Program-made: the position numbers and the translations under genes
Part shown: positions 52,301-59,794 of the stretch, in pieces
Layout: every line of letters starts with the position of its first letter
How positions within the stretch are numbered: position 1 is the stretch's first letter
Notes under the pieces: generated by a model
Seen by the model: the letters and a program-made list of their open reading frames with translations, nothing else
Database searches by the model: none
Told to the model about the DNA's origin: nothing
Assembly (NCBI RefSeq): GCF_002443255.2
Contig: NW_019211456.1
Coordinates: 38,881,042 to 38,945,041 of the forward strand
DNA length: 64,000 nucleotides
Direction: 5' to 3'
From: Varroa destructor
Taxonomy: Eukaryota > Arthropoda > Arachnida > Mesostigmata > Varroidae

Positions 52301-55300
52301 ATCGGTTATCTCCTATCCGTTCCGTCAGCCCTTCACCTTCTGCTACAAAAAGCTCACTTATACATACACATACACAGACACAGACACACAAACACTCACT
52401 TACTTACTCGTTTTCATTATTTTGTTTCGTATTGTTGGACTGTAACTACGGCTACAGTTCACCGTCCACCGCTACGTTCACAAAGCCTAAATCCCGGCCT
52501 TTATCGAGATGAAGCGACGAAAGCCCTGGGCGTCCTTAGGTGCTTGTTCCTGTCTGATCGATATGCTATGCTTGTAATACAATAAGTCAACAATGGGCCT
52601 GGGCATAGTATCCAGGCGGACCGGCGCCCCGCTACACTTTCGTTTTCCGTGCGCAAAAGAGGACGGAACTGAAAGCTACGAGCTAGTTGGGACAACCAAT
52701 GTGCAACAGGACACAGGTGTGGCGTGCCCTCGGGGTGGATTTGCCTGACTGGCAACGAAGAGACTCTACAGTCTCCATTGCTTTCCAATGCTTCTCAGTT
52801 CGTTTACCGATGATTTTCGTCTCTCGTAGCGCGGTTTCGCTTATTCGTTTACTTAAACTGAATGTTGCCACCAATATTCCAATTGGTATCATTCGTCCAC
52901 TGATGCCTGAGAAAGGAGGGCTCCTCTTGGCGTCTTTTCTCGTTTTGTTAACTCTAGTTACTATGTGTATTTTGCCTTCTTCTTTTCCCTTTTCTGCCTC
53001 TTGTAGGGTCTCTCATGCAACAGGGATCTGACCTGGCTCCTAAGGCCATGTCGACCCGTACGGTAGCGGGTATCTGGTACTTTTTTACACTAATCATGAT
53101 TTCATCGTACACCGCCAATTTGGCCGCCTTTTTAACCGTCGAGAAAACGGTCTATCCAGTCGAGAGTGCCGAGGACCTCGCCAAACAAACAAAGATCCAG
53201 TATGGCTGTGTCAAATCCGGCAGCACCCGAGCCTTCTTCAAGGAGTCCAAGATCCCCACATTTATGAAGATGCACAAGTTTATGGAGGAACGCAACACCT
53301 ATGTCGCAACCTCCGCCGAAGGAAAGCAAAGAGTTAGCAATGGGTTAGTGTGTGCTATATGCAGCTCTTACATTGCGATTTTAAGCGAAGCTTTTCATGT
53401 GTTTTTTTTGTACTGTCAATATTAGCAATCTGGTGTCATTTATGTGCGGTAAAGCAGGACAAATCGATTTAACAGAATTGTATTGCTAGCCGCTTGCCGT
53501 AATAGCAATACATGGTGAACATCTGCTCTTTCTGTCTAAGCTAGTTTTACAGCGGTTGATTGAGCCTGCAGCTATGTGCAAAATATATATTGTGTTCCTT
53601 GTGGAATATAAAAATTATAAATATTTTTCATCAGTAGTATTTTATATATGCATTTCGCCAGTGGTATTTTATATGTGCGTACCATTAGCACGATAAACAG
53701 GTAGCCTTTTAGGTGGTATTAACGTTTACTGTTTATATATATATATATATATATATAAATGAAAAAAAAGGTAAGCATATCAGATGATCTTATATTAAGG
53801 ACAAATAAAGATCTCAAAATAACTGTTGTTATGGTAAAGCTTTGATGTCAACCTTTCTGTATTACTAGACAAATAATGTTAAAATTTATATCGTATATGT
53901 ATGCCAATACAGATCCAAGCATTTTTTACAAACTTTTTTATCCGTAGCGACTATGCGTTCCTCATGGAATCTGCCTCGATCGAGTTCCTCGTCGAGAGAA
54001 ACTGTAACCTAACCCAGATTGGAAGTTTGCTCGACAATAAAGGATACGGCATTGTCACCGTAAAGAACTCGCCATTCAGGTCGGTTTACTAACTGATCTG
54101 TATTAATCTTTATAGGCTGAAGGAGCGAAATTGTCCTTATATAACTTAGTATTATACTGCTTAGGTACATCAATAATTAAATAACCTAAGGCCAACAAGC
54201 AGTATGAGTACGTTCACTAAGCTGTGCCTGGTTAGCTAAGTATAGTTTTAGAAAACATAGCTAAATATTTAACCGTTATGCTTTTGCCGACTTGACCTTT
54301 ATATAGGTACAAGTCAGACGAACGGAGCGAGTTATTATGTGTAACAAATAACTGTTAATCTGAACCATCATCCACCTATAAATGTTGTGCATCCATATAC
54401 AAATAATCCTTTTTTCATATGTATTTTGACAAAAAAAAAAAGCCTAAAGTGATTCCGATAAAAAATCGTATAGTTTCACTCATCGTTGTTTTCAGAGTTT
54501 ATGTGGGTGAACTTCTAGGAAGTAATATTGAGTCGCTTTCTTCCACATTTCGATTCAAAACCAATACTTATATCGCTCATCGTCGAGCTGGCCAGTAACC
54601 TTATTCCTTCTTCGTCATCTTTTTCTTCACCAGTTTGTTCGTTGATGTTACAACAACTGCTCTTCCTACGTTCTCCCCCCCCCCCCCCCCCGAACCCCCA
54701 CAGAAAGGAGAAGAGGGATACTGCCTGGCTTTCAGAACAGCCACCAGCTCTTTCCCACCCAGTTAGCCTCGATTTCGCCAGCCATTACCAAGGCGGCCAG
54801 CTAACAGCGCACAAAACCTAAGCATACTGACGGCCCCCTAGGGACGGGATTGGTTATAGGGTGAAGAAAATCTGTCGCCTGAGGAGGGTGGCGGTTGTAG
54901 AGTAGCCACGGCGACCCACTATAGCCCCTCTTCATTTCACGACTTTACAGCTCCGCTGGGAAGGAATGAGAGCTGCTGGTCGTCGCACTCGGTCGTCAAA
55001 ACTAGGCAGACGCTTGGCCTAGTTTTTCCTACCTTCCAAATGAGATTTTCAGTCGAAAAGGATGAAAACTTCCTCGTTGACGAAATCAATTTCTAAGACT
55101 GGTTATAGGCTGTCGCGCTGTGATGTACTTTGACAGTCCAGTGGCCGCACACGACGTTAGGAATAAAGCTACTATTATCTATACGTGAAGATTGGTGTGT
55201 CCAGCAACTCTGTCCCTAGGTTTTAATCTGTGGTCTTCTGCATGTCAGGGTTCTGTCCTTTTGCTAGTTCGTCTGTGTCCTGCTGTTGCCCTTGCTGCTG

Positions 55301-56245
55301 CTACTATTATTTCAATGCTAATTTTTTTTCGCACGTGTCCACTTTGCTGCTCCAATCTCGTATGTTGCAGACAAGTGCTATCGTCGGGCATCCTGCAACT
55401 GCAGGAGGCAGGAAAATTGCACAGCTTCAAGGAGAAATGGTGGAAGGAGCGCAAAGGAGGAGGCAAATGCACCGACGATACCAAGAAATCATCGGCAGTC
55501 ACCGAACTTAGCTTAGCCAACGTAGGCGGCGTCTTCGTTGTCCTTCTACTCGGTTTGTTACTGGCAGCGTTGGTAGGCATTGCCGAGTTCTTGTGGAAGG
55601 CGAGGTCCCTCTCAAAGGAAGACAAGGTAAGCTTCATTATCAGCGTCATGGAAAATTGTTAATCTTATTTATTTGTCGAAAACATCACATGCTACACGCA
55701 CGTAAACTATGACTGCGTCGAATGGAATTAACCGACTTATCATATATAACTCGTCAGTGAAAACGGTTTCAACATGGCCGTCGATTCACTCAATTACCAA
55801 GCCATCTACCAACTAGACTGCCTAGTGGATTCTGTACGAAGAAAAACACAGACATTTGCCTATGCTATACATGCCTGCCATTTTACCACTTGTCGCCACT
55901 ATCACCTTTTGCAAGTTTTAACCGATCCCATAACATATTGTTCTTTTAGTTATGCGTCCTCTTTCCTTTATATATATAAAGGAAAGAGAATTTATTTATA
56001 CATATTTATATCCTATATATATATATATATATTTATACACGTCTGTTCTCATTTCGTGGTGCTCTTGACAGGTCTCGATTTGCTCAGAAATGCTGAAGCA
56101 ATTGAAGTTCGCGGTCTCGTGTAGAAGCTCAACGATGCCCGTGCGTAGCTCGAGGCAAACGCCCGAGCTTGACACCGTCGACGCTAACAATCTCTCCAAC
56201 CGATACGGCATCTCGACATTGCCCTCGTTTACGTCGGACTTCTGA
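7282..56245 (+). CDS. Kainate-type ionotropic glutamate receptor subunit (GRIK/KaiR-like), 5' partial, ten exons
   Basis: This is a ligand-gated cation channel subunit of the plasma membrane; the family opens on glutamate and assembles as tetramers at synapses. The exons are 7282-7335, 19754-20083, 30455-30559, 32382-32489, 51014-51220, 51934-52255, 53007-53343, 53948-54079, 55371-55626 and 56072-56245. Each intron is GT..AG, and the joined frame of 2025 bases gives 674 residues plus TGA. In window numbering, the end of the amino-terminal domain is about 1-185, S1 about 195-320, M1 about 322-341, the pore loop about 365-385, M3 about 395-420 with SYTANLAAF at 409-417, S2 about 425-580, M4 about 583-606 and the tail 607-674. 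Ligand-binding landmarks are Arg282 (TITSARE), Ser448-Thr449 and Glu495 (FLMES). Cys507 and Cys565 match the conserved S2 disulfide. Full kainate subunits have about 900 residues, so roughly 230-270 N-terminal codons are missing, most likely upstream of the window. Family assignment is secure; the exact orthologue (KaiR1D-like or GRIK2-like) is inference. Confidence 0.96.
7336..19753 (+). other. Intron 1 of the receptor gene (12.4 kb)
   Basis: The donor is GTAAGT at 7336 and the acceptor AG at 19752-19753. The intron is mostly AT-rich, with GC-richer patches near 8,250-9,500, 13,250-14,400 and 18,350-19,350. It contains a 26-base near-perfect palindrome at 10804-10829, a 192-codon minus-strand open frame at 10001-10579, and a + strand open frame with a signal-peptide-like start at 13844-14143. 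No exon of a known family was identified inside it. Confidence 0.85.
10804..10829. repeat. Palindrome, 12-base arms with 2-base centre
   Basis: The left arm AAATCTACATAT and right arm ATATGTAGATTT are perfect complements around TT. Located in intron 1. Confidence 0.9.
19754..20083 (+). CDS. Receptor exon 2: amino-terminal domain, 110 codons
   Basis: The exon opens after TCAATTTCAG and ends at ATGCGACCG before the donor GTGAGT. It is phase 0 at both ends. It encodes residues 19-128, from [13 protein letters not shown] and [10 protein letters not shown] to [17 protein letters not shown] and SSLINLMRP. These correspond to the membrane-proximal lobe of the kainate amino-terminal (LIVBP-like) domain: the TGFRI-type strand, the DALMYDAV helix, and a Cys ahead of the W/SSLI segment. 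In vertebrate GRIK genes this interval is split over more than one exon, so here two ancestral exons appear fused. An antisense open frame over the same bases is a shadow of this exon. Confidence 0.96.
20154..20173. repeat. (TA)10 microsatellite
   Basis: Uninterrupted TA run about 70 bases into intron 2, followed by an imperfect extension to about 20181. Confidence 0.95.
22117..22142. repeat. (AT)13 microsatellite
   Basis: Uninterrupted AT run in intron 2. Confidence 0.97.
26268..26310. repeat. 13-base direct repeat with 30-base period
   Basis: TTTTACATTGAGC, allowing for its T-run start, occurs at 26268-26280 and 26298-26310 in intron 2. Confidence 0.85.
29102..29172. repeat. Two consecutive perfect hairpins with equal geometry
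   Basis: TGCTTAACT (29102-29110) pairs with AGTTAAGCA (29118-29126), and GTTGATAAC (29148-29156) pairs with GTTATCAAC (29164-29172). Both have 9-base arms and a 7-base loop. TTAAGCAG is repeated at 29120-29127 and 29141-29148. Confidence 0.85.
30455..30559 (+). CDS. Receptor exon 3: end of amino-terminal domain, 35 codons
   Basis: The acceptor is TTCTATTCCAG and the donor GTAGGAG; the phase is 0/0. Residues 129-163 begin [13 protein letters not shown] and continue through a [14 protein letters not shown] segment to KTDGLQK. This is the family's EGLTG-x-I-x-F-(D/N)...LRTDFDLDVISLKEEGLEK stretch. It closes the amino-terminal domain and joins without gap or insertion to VGYWNP in the next exon. 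Confidence 0.96.
30560..32381 (+). other. Intron 3 of the receptor gene (1.8 kb)
   Basis: The donor is GTAGGAG and the acceptor CAATTAG. It contains a 139-codon open frame at 31346-31765 with no recognisable domain, a GACC tetranucleotide run at 31802-31820, and otherwise AT-rich sequence. Confidence 0.85.
31802..31820. repeat. (GACC)n tetranucleotide repeat
   Basis: Four full GACC units plus GAC, in intron 3. Confidence 0.95.
32382..32489 (+). CDS. Receptor exon 4: linker to ligand-binding domain, 36 codons
   Basis: The exon lies between TGTGCAATTAG and the donor GTGAGTATT; the phase is 0/0. Residues 164-199 run from [10 protein letters not shown] to [12 protein letters not shown]. They correspond to the IGTWDP segment, the flexible linker, and the first strand of S1 (L-x-V-T-T-I-L in vertebrates). 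Two N-glycosylation sequons, N-S-T and N-K-T, sit in the linker. The exon reads directly across the 18.5 kb intron into [10 protein letters not shown]. Confidence 0.95.
33546..33591. repeat. AT-rich tandem copies of AAATATTTTATT
   Basis: Three copies of the 12-mer start at 33546, 33564 and 33580, spaced 18 and 16 bases, in intron 4. Confidence 0.9.
33745..33760. repeat. (AT)8 microsatellite with flanking repeated TGGCAATATAT
   Basis: AT run in intron 4. The 11-mer TGGCAATATAT occurs at 33719-33729 and 33740-33750. Confidence 0.9.
36360..36395. repeat. Two tandem copies of an 18-base unit
   Basis: AACAAGTGGGTTA is repeated at 36360-36372 and 36378-36390. The first copy shares bases with a perfect hairpin (CCACTTGT / ACAAGTGG, two-base loop) at 36351-36368. 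Confidence 0.9.
36459..36474. repeat. (AT)8 microsatellite
   Basis: AT run followed by GTGTATGTGG in intron 4. Confidence 0.92.
42928..42944. repeat. (TA)8 microsatellite
   Basis: TA run in intron 4. Confidence 0.92.
51014..51220 (+). CDS. Receptor exon 5: S1 half of ligand-binding domain, 69 codons
   Basis: The acceptor is CACGTTTCAG. The donor is a non-consensus GTTCGT after TACGGAAAG. Residues 200-268 include [26 protein letters not shown] and GFSYEIRL, and end with [13 protein letters not shown]. This follows the family order EPYVM..K, G-N-(D/E)-RFEGYC-(I/V)-DLL, F-x-YEIRL and G-x-WNGM. The phase is 0/0. Reading on into the intron would add fewer than 20 codons before a stop. Confidence 0.96.
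51221..51933 (+). other. Intron 5 of the receptor gene (713 bases)
   Basis: The donor is GTTCGT and the acceptor ATTGCAG. The sequence is AT-rich and unremarkable. The joined codons AAG|GCG give the expected K-A-D-L order of the family. Confidence 0.9.
51934..52255 (+). CDS. Receptor exon 6: rest of S1, M1 and start of pore loop
   Basis: The exon enters in phase 0 after CATATTGCAG and leaves one base into a Gly codon, with donor GTTCGT after TATCG. Residues 269-375 contain [31 protein letters not shown], the M1 helix around [31 protein letters not shown], and [13 protein letters not shown] leading into the pore loop. Arg282 is the agonist carboxylate-binding Arg of the family. Asp275 and Thr277 stand where GluK2 has Pro516 and Ala518. 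The same frame stays open for 85 codons past the donor, up to about 52512, so an unspliced transcript would encode a receptor cut off in the pore. Confidence 0.96.
52256..53006 (+). other. Intron 6 of the receptor gene (751 bases)
   Basis: The donor is GTTCGT and the acceptor CTTGTAG. It contains an imperfect CA/CAGA repeat near 52361-52396. The upstream exon frame remains open to about 52512. The splice is fixed by the family sequence across the pore loop, F-x-(I/V)-G-(A/S)-LMQQG. Confidence 0.9.
53007..53343 (+). CDS. Receptor exon 7: pore loop, M3 and first part of S2
   Basis: The acceptor is CCTCTTGTAG. The first two bases complete Gly376, and the exon ends two bases into Gly488 before the donor GTTAGTG. 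Residues 377-487 contain SLMQQGSDL with Gln380 at the Q/R site (codon CAA, 53018-53020). M3 follows around [20 protein letters not shown], with the gating motif SYTANLAAF intact. Next come the S2 segments [11 protein letters not shown] and [15 protein letters not shown], then KQRVSN. Ser448-Thr449 lie in the agonist gamma-carboxylate contact region. Confidence 0.96.
53344..53947 (+). other. Intron 7 of the receptor gene (604 bases)
   Basis: The donor is GTTAGTG and the acceptor TATCCGTAG. It is very AT-rich and carries a (TA)12 run at 53734-53757. Confidence 0.9.
53734..53757. repeat. (TA)12 microsatellite
   Basis: TA run in intron 7, about 190 bases before exon 8. Confidence 0.95.
53948..54079 (+). 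CDS. Receptor exon 8: S2, 44 codons
   Basis: The acceptor is TTTTTTATCCGTAG and the donor GTCGGTT. The exon is phase 2 at both ends. It supplies DYAFLMES (Glu495 is the alpha-amino-group ligand of the family), [15 protein letters not shown], and [13 protein letters not shown]. Cys507 pairs with Cys565 of the next exon in the conserved S2 disulfide. The split final codon AG|A gives Arg532. Confidence 0.96.
54080..55370 (+). other. Intron 8 of the receptor gene (1.3 kb)
   Basis: The donor is GTCGGTT and the acceptor TATGTTGCAG. It contains a run of 17 C at 54675-54691 and, ahead of the acceptor, a T/C/G-rich stretch that keeps the exon 9 frame open upstream from 55192. That upstream open frame is intronic. 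Confidence 0.9.
54675..54691. repeat. Poly-C run (17 bases)
   Basis: Homopolymer C in intron 8. Its length is liable to sequencing error. Confidence 0.93.
55371..55626 (+). CDS. Receptor exon 9: end of S2 and M4
   Basis: The exon begins after CGTATGTTGCAG and ends at GACAAG before the donor GTAAGC. Residues 532-617 include [18 protein letters not shown], Cys565, [11 protein letters not shown] and the rest of the M4 helix to [10 protein letters not shown]. This is the usual ILQLQE-x-GKL..KEKWW..C...NVGG-x-F order. Right after SPFR the usual D-K-I-T is replaced by Q-V-L-S, with no change in length. The antisense frame over 55245-55649 is a shadow. Confidence 0.96.
55959..55988. repeat. Perfect 30-base palindrome in intron 9
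   Basis: The left arm CTCTTTCCTTTA and right arm TAAAGGAAAGAG are perfect complements around TATATA, which is itself self-complementary. It ends 83 bases before exon 10. Confidence 0.92.
56014..56032. repeat. (TA)9 microsatellite before the last exon
   Basis: TA run ending 39 bases upstream of exon 10, between the 30-base palindrome and the acceptor. Confidence 0.93.
56072..56245 (+). CDS. Receptor exon 10: cytoplasmic tail and stop
   Basis: The acceptor is GGTGCTCTTGACAG. The exon enters in phase 0 and encodes 57 residues starting [17 protein letters not shown]. This matches the family's SFCSAMVEELRMSLKC motif just after M4, so the exon is real and correctly framed. The tail is short and Ser/Thr-rich and ends in TSDF at TGA (56243-56245). 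The frame stays open for 62 codons directly after that TGA. The 143-codon antisense frame over this exon is a shadow. Confidence 0.92.
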   Translation, partial: VSICSEMLKQLKFAVSCRSSTMPVRSSRQTPELDTVDANNLSNRYGISTLPSFTSDF

Positions 56246-56677
56246 GTGTACGCGATACAGCCGGACGGCGGAGCACCTCTGCCATTAAGCGAGTATAACG
56301 AAAAGCTCGCATTGGAGCTATTGGCACGTGCGTCCGGTCTGAACAGTAACAATAATTCAAGCATCTGCAAGCAGAATCCCGGCGTCGGGGCTATCAGACT
56401 TCCGGCAACAACAGGATTTGAAAACAATCACTAACCTCTTGGATGACCATTACGTTCAAACGTTATTGAAATTGCGGAAGACTTATACGATCTGAATGGA
56501 CCGCAGTATAGGGCAGTTGGCACTGCCTCAGCGACCGTTCAGGCCAAGGCAAAAGAGGCAGCGCGCACGAGCGCCTCGTTGTGCTGCCCAGAGTTCCGGG
56601 GGGCCGACTTTTCGGATATGATCGTCCAGTTAAAACCAGTAGCACACACAAGCGACAGCAGAGTTGGGGTAAAATGA
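56246..56677 (+). other. Post-stop region, open in the receptor frame (3' UTR or tail extension)
   Basis: After the TGA at 56243-56245 the same frame is open for 62 codons to TAA at 56432-56434. A TGA follows at 56444-56446, and the frame is then open for 76 more codons to TGA at 56675-56677. The first stretch contains segments such as PDGGAPLPLSEYNEKL and ALELLARASGL. The second contains IAEDLYDLNGPQYRAVG and EFRGADFSDMIVQL. Both look more protein-like than typical UTR. It may be simple 3' UTR, a stop-readthrough extension, or a decayed longer tail; the sequence alone does not decide. Confidence 0.4.
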
Positions 56678-57737
56678 AAACGGAGACGCTGAAGAAATCA
56701 AATCAGGAAACGCAGCAACAGTATCAGACAGCTGTACTGGTCTGATCAACAGAAGAGATGTGCATGCGAGTAACGCTATTGCCATATGGAATGATCACTG
56801 TATTGATGTGGATGAGGCGGGTTGCTTTTAGACTAGTCTCGAGTGCTCCGGATAATTAGCTCGATGACTACGGAGAACGGATACGATAAAACAAAAAAAA
56901 AGCTAGCCGGGAACCCTCTCTGCCACACCACCTGAGTTAAAGAATGTTGATGTTCCGTTAACTCTTGCCAGAGCACTAAACGTAGCATGGCCGCCAATTT
57001 TAGCCCATTTATGTGCAAGGAAGCATGTTCACAGTCGTACAGAATAAGAGCATACCAATCGCGCACGTATTACAGACATTTCTTCCTCGTAGGGACCGAG
57101 CGTCGTATACCATGCAGACCTTACTTTTGCAAAAAAGTATTTCAGGACAAACATACCTACAAAGGTTCCGAATCAATTATTACTATAATGATTGAACGAA
57201 CAGATAAGCTTCTACTCTGCTGCACTCTATCATGAAGATGAGTTCACGCTGAATGCTGGATTACGGAACTGACAGAGAAAGAAAGAGTTCAGAATGAAGT
57301 AACCTATATGTATGTAACCTGAACACAAGAAAGTTAGCGAGCATTAAGGAATTTGGTAAGCGACATCTTCTCGATATCGAAGAATGCATTTAGAAAAGGC
57401 GATAGCAGTAGTCAACAGCTGGACCGTCCGACGTACCTGCTTGACGCCCTTGGACTCCCGTCATCCGGCACGCGACACCTCAGACGCAAACATAGCGGAC
57501 TCATTCTCGGCTTCCAACAACAGCAAAAAAAGAAAAACAAAGTAAAGCAAAGCAAAAATAACATAGCAACAAATAACAGTCACTGGAGTATAGCGATATG
57601 AATCAGCAGCCTCAACGGACTGTCATCATAGACACTTGTATGTTCATCACGTAGTGACAAACAAAGAAAACCAATGAAACTAACTACGTACAGAGGATGA
57701 CTCCACATGCCACACAAACAGTAGCACCAGTAGATAG

Positions 57738-57743
57738 AATAAA
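57738..57743 (+). terminator. First canonical AATAAA after the receptor stop (possible poly(A) signal)
   Basis: Reading downstream of the TGA, this is the first AATAAA hexamer I see, about 1.5 kb into the 3' region. No clear GU-rich element follows it, and variant hexamers could be used earlier, so this is only a candidate. Confidence 0.2.
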
Positions 57744-58816
57744 GCACTTGAGGAAGCAAACAAACAATTAGAAGGTGAAAAATGATAGCAGAAAAGGATC
57801 AAAGACAAGAAAGACCAAACAGAGACCAGAACGGCGACTATGGCATCGCCGGCAGAGACGCTTTTACAATCGCGAACCAAGAACGCTGACGCATTCGGGG
57901 CTCAACGAAATCGCGCAGCAACAGCTGCAGCCACGCCCAGCCTCTGTACAGCAATGTGGCCCTATCACTTACAACTATGCGGACTCACGATCGCCGCTGG
58001 TTCGAGATAACAGCTCTGTCTCCTATAGATATGAAAGAATACTTCAATAAGGGTGGCCGAATGTCACAAAACAGAGATAAAGTCAACATACTTCGTCGAA
58101 GTTGAACGAATTGTACATAGACACAGACCAATAACAATTCATTAAGGATGAGAACGATACGAAAAGTATAAACTAAAACGACCCATTTTCGAAGATTGCT
58201 CAACGCCTATATATCGACGACAACAATATGCCATCAGTTATGTAGTAAAATACCGGAACAGATAAGCAAAACGTGCCGATCCCGCCAACAAACTCACTAC
58301 GTCGACTGAGCGATAGCTTGTCGCGCGACAACGAAGATCGAACTAATACCATAGAACTACATGGCCTGTCAAAACAACTACGATTACCATCCATTATTAT
58401 AATCTAGCGATAATAATAACAGAAGTAACGCCAATTAAAGAAAAAATCGATACAAATACGCGCAGCGGAGCTAAGGTCGTTAAGAGCAAACTATACTATT
58501 TTAGTGTGCGTTCACACTGGAGGCGACGGTCGACGGCGACCTACGAACGACCATTGTGTCACACTGGCACTTTAGTAGCAGTTAACATTGCCCTATTAGA
58601 ATATGCCCAGCATCACTAGAACGACAAAACAGCTTCGAGCTGACCGCAGCGCGTCGACAACAATGTCCAGAACCCGCAAATTTACCGCACCTCATATGAC
58701 CACATGGAACAGGGCTCGATGCCAAACACCTATCAGTCCGCCGACCCGCAGTAGGTGGCAGAGGCTGAACCTGATCAGCCCCCGTTTAATGACACCGAGC
58801 AGACGGGAGTGGACAC

Positions 58817-58828
58817 GGGGGGGGGGGG
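58817..58828. repeat. Poly-G run (12 bases)
   Basis: Homopolymer G in the 3' flank. Confidence 0.93.
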
Positions 58829-58891
58829 CCGGGAGCTAACTGATGATAAGGTTAAGCGAGGTGACTTCAACTGGTGGACGATGGACCGCGC

Positions 58892-58908
58892 GGGGGGGGG
58901 GGGGGGGG
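58892..58908. repeat. Poly-G run (17 bases)
   Basis: A second G run 63 bases after the first. Together they could fold as G-quadruplex on the + strand. Confidence 0.93.
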
Positions 58909-58967
58909 CGTCCACATACGATAGTTGCACACATGAAGGTGAAACGTCGGAGAGAAAAGCATAGTGT

Positions 58968-58985
58968 GTTGTTGTTGTTGTTGTT
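58968..58985. repeat. (GTT)6 microsatellite
   Basis: Uninterrupted trinucleotide run in the 3' flank. Confidence 0.95.
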
Positions 58986-59146
58986 ATATAATCTGTGAAT
59001 AGTATACGAAAGCTGAGAGACATAAGCGACTTTTTCATACGCTCCCAATATACTAAAAACAATAGTAATAACAACATGAATGATAACAATAGCAATGATG
59101 ATCATAATATTTACCATCATAATAACGATATGCTAATACGCTATAC

Positions 59147-59164
59147 TATATATATATATATATA
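59147..59164. repeat. (TA)9 microsatellite
   Basis: TA run in the 3' flank. Confidence 0.93.
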
Positions 59165-59247
59165 GATAAAAACGTGTACGATAATCTTAATTATAGTAAC
59201 ACGCTATACACACATACATAAACATTATACATATGACTAACGTATAG

Positions 59248-59268
59248 TATATATATATATATATATAT
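59248..59268. repeat. (TA)10 microsatellite
   Basis: TA run about 85 bases after the previous one. Confidence 0.93.
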
Positions 59269-59766
59269 CGTATATATTGATTGTGATTCTTCACTCATAG
59301 CAAATGCCAAAGAAAAATACTACTCAATGCGTAATGATGATTTTTACGCGTATTTATACTACTATTCATAGTATGGATCAATGAATGACGAACCAAGTTG
59401 CATGATAAAAGTAAGAATAACTGTAATAACTTATTTGCAAAACGATTATTATGACATGATACAAATGTCAAACATAATGTTATTACGGAGATGAACCCTG
59501 TGGAGTGCCGGCTATATGAATTGAAATGGGGGGGGAAAGGGAAGGGGTAGCAGTATTTAAAATGTACGCCTCCTATAGCTCTCATCAATTCGACTAACAA
59601 TATTATTAGTGTTTGTTCAATTGGTCAATATCGATGGTTATCTACGGAAACTAGAACCAACCACCGTTAGATAACGTCAAACGGAAACAGGATGAAATGG
59701 GGAAAAATATAACAGGCAAGATCACTGAACGAAACAAGTACACATAAGTAGAGCAAAGAGAGAGAA

Positions 59767-59794
59767 ATATATATATATATATATATATATATAT
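59767..59794. repeat. (AT)14 microsatellite
   Basis: The longest AT run in the window, in the 3' flank. Confidence 0.96.

Larger units (their letters stand above)
55627..56071 (+). other. Intron 9 of the receptor gene (445 bases)
   Basis: The donor is GTAAGC and the acceptor CTTGACAG. It contains a perfect 30-base palindrome at 55959-55988 and a TA run at 56014-56032, both within 115 bases of the last exon. Confidence 0.9.

Noticed and set aside
55192..55370. Upstream extension of the exon 9 frame to 55192
   Set aside because: Homology and the phase-2 join from exon 8 fix the acceptor at 55370; the upstream part is intronic.
55245..55649. 134-codon antisense frame over exon 9
   Set aside because: Shadow of the M4 exon, whose sense reading is unambiguous.
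55996..56427. 143-codon antisense frame over the last receptor exon
   Set aside because: It is the mirror of exon 10 and its open 3' continuation; the sense frame has clear homology.
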